Assembly (NCBI GenBank): GCA_902783345.1
Contig: CACZQI010000071.1
Location: 1-23,073, forward strand
DNA: 23,073 nucleotides
Origin: an uncultured Erysipelotrichaceae bacterium
GTDB taxonomy: Bacteria > Bacillota_I > Bacilli_A > RF39 > UBA660
Direction of reading: 5' to 3'
This document shows positions 15,726 through 21,829 of the stretch, piece after piece. The number at the start of each line of letters is the position of its first letter. Within the stretch, counting starts at the first letter, position 1. The notes beneath the pieces are model-generated. The model saw nothing but the letters and a program-made list of their open reading frames with translations. It searched no databases and was not told the DNA's origin. A program made the position numbers and the translations under genes.

Positions 15726-16459
15726 TTATCTAAATCGCTCCAAACTAAATCATAATAATAATTAAACATCTCATCTTTACGATTTATTGAAGGAATACTA
15801 GGATTCTTAAGTTTAATATCATAAATATTTTTAATTATGGCTGGTCTTTTAGATAAAACAACAATCCGATCGCAAAATGATACACATTCGGCAATATCAT
15901 GACTAATTAGAATAGTTGTAACTTTCATTTTCTTTAAAATTGAATATATTTCATCAGTTATCATAAGCCTTGTTACATAATCAAGAGCAGATAGTGGTTC
16001 ATCTAAATAAATAATATCAGGTTTAATTGCTAAAGTTCTAATTAAAGCAACTCTTTGTCTCATACCCCCTGATAAATTATTAGGATAAGCATTTATAAAA
16101 CTACTTAAACCAAAACTATTAATTAAATCTTTAACATAATTAATATTTTCTTCAGTTTTAATATTTTTAAGTTTTAAACCAAGGCAGGCATTATCTAAAA
16201 CATTAAGCCAAGGTAAAAGTGCATCACTTTGTAGCATATATGCATCTTTTAAATCTTTCTTAATAATTTCACCACTAGTTTCTTTATCTAAACCAGCAAG
16301 GATATTTAAAAGAGTAGATTTTCCACAACCAGAAGAACCTACTATTCCAATTATTTCGCCTTTTTTAATATTTAAAGAAATATCTTTAATTGCTAAAGTT
16401 TCAGCCTCTTTAGTATGATAAGTTTTAGTAAGATTTTTAACTGTTAAAATATTAGTCAT
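15722..16459 (-). CDS. ABC transporter ATP-binding protein, SsuB/TauB/ThiZ type
   Basis: The cytosolic ATPase subunit of the importer. All motifs are intact: Walker A GSSGCGKST (41-49), Q-loop Q77, signature LSGGMRQ (129-135), Walker B IIYLDE (149-154), D-loop SALD and the switch histidine H187 in ISHDIAE. The MLQSDALLPWLNVLDN stretch after the Q-loop is characteristic of the nitrate/sulfonate/taurine group. At 245 residues it is the normal size. It overlaps the binding-protein gene by 8 bases at its start and the permease gene by 4 bases at its end. Confidence 0.93.
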   Translation of the reverse strand: MTNILTVKNLTKTYHTKEAETLAIKDISLNIKKGEIIGIVGSSGCGKSTLLNILAGLDKETSGEIIKKDLKDAYMLQSDALLPWLNVLDNACLGLKLKNIKTEENINYVKDLINSFGLSSFINAYPNNLSGGMRQRVALIRTLAIKPDIIYLDEPLSALDYVTRLMITDEIYSILKKMKVTTILISHDIAECVSFCDRIVVLSKRPAIIKNIYDIKLKNPSIPSINRKDEMFNYYYDLVWSDLDK

Positions 16460-17429
16460 TAACGATTAAATCTTTATATGGAACATAATCTTCAATTAAT
16501 TTACCATCAATAAGCATATTTTCTAAATTAATAAATAATTCTTCTTTAATATTTGTATCTATTAACCAAGAATCAGCTTTTTTATATCTTTCAATAATTA
16601 CTTCTAAATCAGATAGTGATGTATCAGGAAATAAATTAATAATTGTTTTAGCAACAATGGTACTATCATTATTTTTAGTAAATTCTAATCCTTTATTAAT
16701 TGATAATCTGAATCTATTAATTAAATCTTTATTATTATCAATAAAACTTTTACGAGCATTAAAAGCAGTATAAGGAACTTCACCAGAATAAGCACCAACA
16801 CTATCAACTACATAACCAAAACCCATTTTTTCTAGTTTAGTAGCATTTGGTTCAAAAAGATTAACAAAGTCTCCCGTGCCACCTATAAAAGCACTTGTAA
16901 GATTAGCAAAATCAACTGTATCATTAACCTTAACACCTTTAACTTTTTCATTTTTTAAAGCTGTATAAAAATTTAAAATAGGCATTCCACCAGCACGACC
17001 AGCTACTACTTCTTTACCTTTTAAATCATTTAAATTAAAATTATCATTTTTTTCTCTTGCGACAATAAATTGTCCATCTCTTTTAGTTAAACCAGCAAAT
17101 GATTGAACATAATCTTTTTCACCTTCATTATATACATAAATTGATGCTTCAGGTCCACAAAAACCAATTTGGACATCCCCTGATAATACAGCGGCAATAA
17201 CATTATTAGCCCCACTAGTTAAAATTAAATCTATATCAATATTATTATCTTTAAAATATCCTTTTTCAATTGCTACATAAAATGGGGTATAAAAAGCACT
17301 GTGGGTAACTTCTGCCACCTTTACTTTATCTATATTATTTTGTTTTTCATTTTTAGTTAGTCTTAAACTAAAAAATCCTACCACAATAATAAGAAATATT
17401 ATTAAAATTAAATTAATTCTATTTTTCAA
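16452..17429 (-). CDS. ABC transporter substrate-binding protein, NMT1/THI5-like
   Basis: A 325-residue extracytoplasmic binding protein with a periplasmic-binding-fold type II layout. After a hydrophobic N-terminal segment (about 7-23) it has TPFYVAIEKGYF near 48-59, the GPEASIYVY segment near 92-100, and a second lobe from about 175. This matches NMT1/SsuA-like proteins, some of which bind thiamine precursors, sulfonates or other small metabolites. No cysteine follows the hydrophobic segment, so it lacks a lipobox and is probably held by an uncleaved signal anchor or secreted. A strong AAAGAGGAGG site precedes the ATG. I see no TPP riboswitch upstream, so a thiamine role has no regulatory support. 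Confidence 0.88.
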   Translation of the reverse strand: MKNRINLILIIFLIIVVGFFSLRLTKNEKQNNIDKVKVAEVTHSAFYTPFYVAIEKGYFKDNNIDIDLILTSGANNVIAAVLSGDVQIGFCGPEASIYVYNEGEKDYVQSFAGLTKRDGQFIVAREKNDNFNLNDLKGKEVVAGRAGGMPILNFYTALKNEKVKGVKVNDTVDFANLTSAFIGGTGDFVNLFEPNATKLEKMGFGYVVDSVGAYSGEVPYTAFNARKSFIDNNKDLINRFRLSINKGLEFTKNNDSTIVAKTIINLFPDTSLSDLEVIIERYKKADSWLIDTNIKEELFINLENMLIDGKLIEDYVPYKDLIVND

Positions 17430-17529
17430 AATAATTCCTCCTCTTTATAGTTTATTCACAAAAACTTAAAAAGGTTAAAGTTAAAAATAAGCTAAATTAC
17501 AAAAAATACTATATTTTTTAAAAAAGTTG

Positions 17530-17558
17530 TTGCATAATTTTTAAAAACAGCATATAAT
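17530..17558 (+). promoter_or_regulatory. Promoter of the candidate structured RNA
   Basis: TTGCAT (17530-17535) and a perfect TATAAT (17553-17558) are spaced by exactly 17 bases, predicting a start near 17565. No coding frame of credible length lies downstream before a terminator, so the promoter appears to drive a non-coding transcript. It diverges from the ABC operon. Confidence 0.7.
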
Positions 17559-17564
17559 TATAAT

Positions 17565-17915
17565 ATCTAGAGAGTATAGTATAGATAGTTAATGATTGCA
17601 TATTTTATTAAAAGTAAAATATGCTATAAAGTTTATTAAATTTAGAGTATAAATAAAAAACATACTCATTAATAATTTAATAAATTATTAATTGTATATA
17701 CTTAGTAGTAAAGAAGTTACATTAGTAACCTTATCTACGCTAGATATAACAATTGTTAGGGAGAAAGATACTCCAAAAGGTAAGTAATCACCGGATGATA
17801 CTGATAATATCTCTGTTATGATTAATTAAAATTTCTTTTTAGATTAATTTTAATTAATATGTGATTATTCTCAAAACTGGGACTAATTGTTTTATCAGAA
17901 TAATTAGTCTTTTTT
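17565..17915 (+). ncRNA. Candidate ~350-nt structured non-coding RNA, family unknown
   Basis: The 547-base gap between the ABC operon and the next operon holds no convincing gene but has its own promoter and terminator and a chain of inverted repeats. Hairpins visible: GCATATTTTA/TAAAATATGC (17598-17607/17615-17624); GAGTAT/ATACTC (17645-17650/17662-17667); a near-perfect palindrome at 17668-17692; GTTAC/GTAAC (17716-17720/17725-17729); TATCTA/TAGATA around CGC (17732-17746); GGAG/CTCC (17760-17763/17771-17774); and a 13-bp stem at 17821-17833/17846-17858. A possible ATAAC/GTTAT helix (17746-17750/17815-17819) would enclose a central GC-richer domain (17751-17814), the part least like random AT-rich DNA. 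I compared it by eye with tmRNA, RNase P RNA, T-box, M-box, TPP, lysine and c-di-AMP motifs and found no match. It may be a trans-acting RNA or a terminating riboswitch-like leader. Confidence 0.55.
17881..17915 (+). terminator. Intrinsic terminator of the candidate RNA
   Basis: An 11-bp stem with one G-U pair, 17881-17891 with 17899-17909 (GACTAATTGTT and AATAATTAGTC), has a 7-base loop and six T (17910-17915). Confidence 0.88.
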
Positions 17916-17920
17916 GTGCC

Positions 17921-17949
17921 TTGAATAGCAATTATATCCATGTTATAAT
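17921..17949 (+). promoter_or_regulatory. Promoter of the 17977-21776 operon
   Basis: TTGAAT (17921-17926) and TATAAT (17944-17949) are 17 bases apart, with an extended -10 TG one base before the hexamer. The start is predicted near 17956, giving a leader of about 20 bases with a GAGGTAG ribosome site. It lies only six bases after the upstream terminator's T run. Confidence 0.8.
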
Positions 17950-17976
17950 TAAGTTTGAGAATAGAGGTAGGCTTAA

Positions 17977-19101
17977 GTGGATGCAAATATATTTGACGAA
18001 TATTTAGAATATAAAACTAAGACCATATTTAATTATGCTTTTATTTTAACTAAAATAATTGGAATTGATAAAAATAAATTTTGGCATCGCAAAAAGGAAG
18101 CCGAAGAGTCTTTAAAATGGATTATTAAAGATTATATAAAAACAATATTTGATAATCGTAATAATCAAAATACTATAAAGTTATTTATTGAAGATAAAAA
18201 TATTTTAAAATATAAAATTGATAATGAACTATTTTCCGTTATAAATTATTTTATTAATATTAATAAAGCCTTTGAAATTAAAAATTATGAAAAAGAAATT
18301 GTACTTACAGCTGTAATAATTCATATTGCCAATGCTTTAGATATCTCATCTAGTCCTTATAAAAATAATAAAAATAATTATCGGACTATTTTAAATAAAT
18401 ATTTAATTGAATTTAATAAAATACCTTATTTTAAACTAATAGATAATAGTAAAAAGAATACTTTAAATTTATTAAATAGTATTAAAGAAGGTGTTAAAGA
18501 GGAAAGAAAAATATTTGAAACATTAAATAGTAAAACATCTTTTAATAAATATTTAAAAATAACTAAAAATAATGAATATTATTTAGCCCAATATAATTAT
18601 AGTGTTCCAGGACTTAGTAAAATAGATGCTAAGCATATTAAATATATTTTTGATAAAGAAAAAATTGCTAGTTCTTTTACATTAATAAGTGCTGATATAA
18701 TTGTTATAACTTTAATGAAATTATTTTCAGTAAGAAAAATAAATAAAGTATTTTTCTTGCCTGTTAAAAAAGAATTTTTTGAAAGTAGTAGTAATGTTGA
18801 AAGACTAAGTAATATTTTAAAAAATAATTATTTAAATAAATATCTTAAATTAGTAATTGATTATAATGAATATGATAAAAATATTAAAAGAATCTTAGAT
18901 GATAACTCAATCCATTATTATGTTTATTGTGATGAAGTTTCAAATTTAAATAAAAAGGCTAGTAATTACTTGTTTAGCCGTGAATTTGCTAAAAATAATC
19001 ATAATTTAATTAAAGATTTAGAAACTAAAAGTGAAATAATTATTGAAGATAATTTAAATATTTATTGTGATGATGATTTATTAGAAGAGGGGCATTTATG
19101 A
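17977..19101 (+). CDS. Hypothetical cytosolic protein, 374 aa, unknown family
   Basis: I do not recognise this protein. It begins with GTG (17977) behind GAGGTAG; an ATG four bases later is out of frame. There is no signal peptide; a few hydrophobic stretches (about 104-117 IVLTAVIIHIANAL and 230-245 near FTLISADIIVITLMKLF) look like buried core rather than membrane helices. The first 180 residues are helical and Lys/Asn rich. The second half alternates short beta strands and helices, with KVFFLPVKKEFF near 263 and a hydrophobic strand HYYVYC near 316, which could be an alpha/beta domain. The C-terminus is acidic (CDDDLLEEG). It overlaps the next gene by 4 bases (ATGA), so the pair is coupled and the products probably act together. 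Confidence 0.78.
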   Translation: MDANIFDEYLEYKTKTIFNYAFILTKIIGIDKNKFWHRKKEAEESLKWIIKDYIKTIFDNRNNQNTIKLFIEDKNILKYKIDNELFSVINYFININKAFEIKNYEKEIVLTAVIIHIANALDISSSPYKNNKNNYRTILNKYLIEFNKIPYFKLIDNSKKNTLNLLNSIKEGVKEERKIFETLNSKTSFNKYLKITKNNEYYLAQYNYSVPGLSKIDAKHIKYIFDKEKIASSFTLISADIIVITLMKLFSVRKINKVFFLPVKKEFFESSSNVERLSNILKNNYLNKYLKLVIDYNEYDKNIKRILDDNSIHYYVYCDEVSNLNKKASNYLFSREFAKNNHNLIKDLETKSEIIIEDNLNIYCDDDLLEEGHL

Positions 19102-20009
19102 AAAATAATTTAAGTAATGTATTTAAAAATGTTTCTCTAAGTGATATGAATAATTTCTTAAATAAAACTAATCCTGAATTAGAAGTTAAAGAAACTTTAA
19201 ATAATAATGTAGATTATACATGGATTTCAAAGATTGAAAAAACTTTGCCTAATATCGAAAATATAATTAATAATGTAGATAATAAAAACATCGATGAAGA
19301 ATTTACTTTTAGATATGAAAATCGTTTTATTTATACTTTAATTAATATTTTAGAAAGATTTATCACAAAAAAATTGACAATAATTAAAAAAAGTTCTTTA
19401 AATAAAGACGAAAAAGTGATAAAATATAAAGCGAATACTAGATATAATAATAAAGATGTTAAGATTGATTTAAAACTAGAGTGCGCAGGCTTACAAGATG
19501 ATGAAATAAGTAAATTAGATAGTAAAATTATCGAAATAAAAGATAAAATAAATTCTTTTAAAACTAGTAATTTTATGAAAGTGATGCTTAATTCTACTTT
19601 AGTTAGAAGTCCAATTAGAAAAACAAAATTATTTACAAGTGATCATAATTATCTTAAATGTTTAGAATTATGGGAGTATTTAGAGAATTATCAAAATGAA
19701 GTTATTGAAGATAATTTAAATAGTAAAATTATTGAAAATAAGAGTGATTTTGATTTGATTTATTATTTAGCGTATAGTTTATTAAATAAAAAAGTAGATA
19801 ATAAAGATGATTTATTTATTGATTTATTATTGGACTATGCTAAAAGATATGATGTTGATGAAGTAGAAATTCAAAAGAAATTATTAAAAGAATTAACTAC
19901 AATATCAGAAAAGAAAAAGAAAGATGAAAAGATAATAACATTAGCTTATCAAAACTTTATTAAAGAACATGATAAGAAAATGCAAAAAGGCAAAAGTTTA
20001 TTTAAATAA
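19098..20009 (+). CDS. Hypothetical protein, 303 aa, with an ENRFIYTLI-type motif
   Basis: The family is not assigned. The protein has no membrane segment and is very rich in Lys, Asn, Ile and Glu. One block near residues 40-95 (YTWISKIEKTLPNIENII, later YENRFIYTLINILERFI) recalls a helical segment seen in a group of Firmicute hypothetical proteins, some of them nuclease-like (DUF2357 type); I judge this only from the local motif and would not name a function. No nuclease D-ExK pair is evident. The ribosome site AGAGGGG lies in the end of the upstream gene and the start overlaps its stop by 4 bases. It is followed after 15 bases by the Asp-repeat membrane protein gene, so it is probably a cytosolic partner. 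Confidence 0.75.
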   Translation: MKNNLSNVFKNVSLSDMNNFLNKTNPELEVKETLNNNVDYTWISKIEKTLPNIENIINNVDNKNIDEEFTFRYENRFIYTLINILERFITKKLTIIKKSSLNKDEKVIKYKANTRYNNKDVKIDLKLECAGLQDDEISKLDSKIIEIKDKINSFKTSNFMKVMLNSTLVRSPIRKTKLFTSDHNYLKCLELWEYLENYQNEVIEDNLNSKIIENKSDFDLIYYLAYSLLNKKVDNKDDLFIDLLLDYAKRYDVDEVEIQKKLLKELTTISEKKKKDEKIITLAYQNFIKEHDKKMQKGKSLFK

Positions 20010-20024
20010 TTAGGAGGAATAAAA

Positions 20025-21776
20025 ATGGCTAAAGAAGAAGAAAAAAATGATTCATTAAAGGCTTTTCCAGGAGTTGTAATTGCTTTAGAAGAATTACAAG
20101 GCCTAGATGAAGGAAGTAGATATGGAAAAATTGCTAGAGAATTAAAAAATATCTATAAGGATAATTTAGATATAGATGATGATTTAGTAAATAAGGTTGC
20201 GTCTTTAATTGATAGTCCTAAAAATAGTTCAGTTGACCTTCCCAATGGTTTAAAAGCAATTAATACAGGAAAAGGTTTAGTTTTTAAAGCCGCTAAAAAT
20301 AGTAAAATATTTTTAATAATTGCTTTATCTATCTTAGCACTTGCTTTAGGCGCTGCTATCTATTTTGGGGTAAGATATTTTAAATATCGTAATGTTAATA
20401 TTGATATAGATGGTGATGGTATAGCTGATATTAACATCGATTTAGATGGTGATGGTAAACCTGATATTAATATTGATACTAATGGTGATAATAAACCAGA
20501 TTTAAATATTGATTATAAAGGTAATCATAAAGCAATCTTTAATATTGATACTGATAATGATGGAAAGCCAGATAAAAATTTAGTAAATAAGGCTGGTAGT
20601 TCATTTAACAGTACTTGCAAAATAAATTGTGATATAGATGGCGATGGTAAACCAGATTTAAATGTTGATACTGATGGAGATGGAAAGCCAGATAAATATC
20701 TAGTTGATATGACTAAAGTTGAACCAATTGATAAAACATGTAAAGTTAATTGTGATTTAGATGGTGATGGCAAGCCTGATGTTAATATTGATTCCAATAA
20801 TGATGGTAAGGCTGACGAAAACTTAGTCGATTTAAGTAAAGTAGGCGGAGCTGATAAATCATGCAAGGTTAATTGTGATATTAATGGCGATGGCAAACCG
20901 GATGTTAATGTAGATACTAATAATGATGGTAAACCTGATAAATACCTTGTTGATATGAGTAAAGTTGATTCTATCGATAAGACTTGTAAAGTTAATTGCG
21001 ATTTAGATAAAGATGGAACACCTGATTATAATATTGATACTAATAAAGATGGTAAAGCCGATGATAATTTAGTAGAATTTGTAACTAATGGAACTAATGC
21101 TTGTAAAATAAATTGTGATATAAATGGCGATGGATGGCCAGATACTAATTTAGATGTTGATGGTGATGGTAAAGCAGATTCTAACTTAGATTATGATGGT
21201 GATGGACTTGCTGATGGTAACATTGATTTAAATGGCGATGGCATTTGTGATATGATGTGTGATACTAACGGTGATGGTAAATGTGATTCTAACTGTATTA
21301 AAACACCATATGATGGATTAGGTACTGGTTCTAGTACCTCAGTAGGAGACCCTACCTCAATTTCTGAAACTAGTATGTTAGTTTTAAGATATAATGAAGG
21401 TGAAACTGTTAATGTAGATAATATTATTCCAACAGACCAACCTTATGTTAAAGATGGTACTGCACCTGAACCTTATAAATCATTTTCAATTGAAAACTTA
21501 TCAGTTTATACTTTAGAATATAATATTGTATGGAAAAATGTAGAAAATACATTTACTACTGATAATTTAAAATATAAAGTAACATCTACTAATGGAGGAT
21601 TCACATCTGATTTTAAACCAGTTCCTAAAAAAGATGGTGTTCTTGCTGAAAAAGTTTTAATCGCACCAAATACAACTCAAGAATATCGTTTTGATTTTAG
21701 ATTATTTGGAACAGGAGCAAATCAAAATGAGGATCAAGGTAAAACATTTAGTGTTCTAATTAATATAGAAACGTAA
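20025..21776 (+). CDS. Single-pass membrane protein with extracellular Asp-rich calcium-binding-type repeats
   Basis: The 583-residue protein has four parts. Residues 1-90 are an acidic, helical cytoplasmic-type domain with no signal peptide. A membrane helix follows at about 94-117, with basic residues after it. Residues 124-424 are a repeat array of DxDGDGKPDxNxD-type loops, resembling thrombospondin type 3 or dockerin calcium loops (Asp at 1, 3, 5 and 9). Within it, five longer units start at C198, C239, C280, C321 and C360, each opening with CKxNC and holding two loops. A cysteine-rich end (C408, C412, C420, C424) closes the array. Residues 440-583 form a beta-rich tail ending in PNTTQEYRFDF and QGKTFSVLINIE, similar in feel to envelope Ig-like modules. 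A TAGGAGGA site precedes the ATG and a terminator follows. The calcium role is inferred from the motif; topology assumes N-in. Confidence 0.85.
   Translation: MAKEEEKNDSLKAFPGVVIALEELQGLDEGSRYGKIARELKNIYKDNLDIDDDLVNKVASLIDSPKNSSVDLPNGLKAINTGKGLVFKAAKNSKIFLIIALSILALALGAAIYFGVRYFKYRNVNIDIDGDGIADINIDLDGDGKPDINIDTNGDNKPDLNIDYKGNHKAIFNIDTDNDGKPDKNLVNKAGSSFNSTCKINCDIDGDGKPDLNVDTDGDGKPDKYLVDMTKVEPIDKTCKVNCDLDGDGKPDVNIDSNNDGKADENLVDLSKVGGADKSCKVNCDINGDGKPDVNVDTNNDGKPDKYLVDMSKVDSIDKTCKVNCDLDKDGTPDYNIDTNKDGKADDNLVEFVTNGTNACKINCDINGDGWPDTNLDVDGDGKADSNLDYDGDGLADGNIDLNGDGICDMMCDTNGDGKCDSNCIKTPYDGLGTGSSTSVGDPTSISETSMLVLRYNEGETVNVDNIIPTDQPYVKDGTAPEPYKSFSIENLSVYTLEYNIVWKNVENTFTTDNLKYKVTSTNGGFTSDFKPVPKKDGVLAEKVLIAPNTTQEYRFDFRLFGTGANQNEDQGKTFSVLINIET
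20616..21141 (+). repeat. In-gene tandem repeat, 123-bp period
   Basis: Four intervals between the CKxNC starts of the Asp-repeat protein are 41, 41, 41 and 39 codons, so the DNA carries a tandem repeat of about 123 bp with the last interval 6 bases shorter. Codons vary between copies (GGCAAACCG, GGTAAACCT and others), so the repeats are not recent identical duplications. Confidence 0.8.
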
Positions 21777-21800
21777 AACATCTTCGGATGTTTTTTCTTT
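21775..21800 (+). terminator. Terminator of the 17977-21776 operon
   Basis: An 8-bp stem, AAAACATC (21775-21782) with GATGTTTT (21787-21794), is closed by a TTCG tetraloop and followed by a T run. Confidence 0.9.
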
Positions 21801-21829
21801 TTGGCGCATATATTTAATTGGTGAATAAT

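Noticed and set aside
17592..17639. 15-codon frame starting ATG at 17592
   Set aside because: It has no ribosome site and coincides with a perfect hairpin, so it is better explained by RNA structure.
17700..17915. Known riboswitch or RNA (M-box, T-box, TPP, c-di-AMP, lysine, tmRNA, RNase P)
   Set aside because: Diagnostic cores such as the T-box TGGNACCGCG, TPP CTGAGA, RNase P GAGGAAAGTC or tmRNA CCACCA end are absent; only the GTTAGG near 17755 faintly recalls an M-box, without its other conserved blocks.
20525..20896. Minus-strand open frame of 123 codons across the Asp-repeat gene
   Set aside because: It is the antisense shadow of the repeat (periodic Ser/Pro/Leu), with no start signals. 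The minus frames at 4575-4874, 7658-7867 and 22803-22985 and the plus frame at 12465-12743 are rejected for the same reason.
20616..21141. CRISPR or other non-coding tandem array
   Set aside because: The 123-bp periodicity is in frame inside an open reading frame, with codon-level divergence and no unique spacers.
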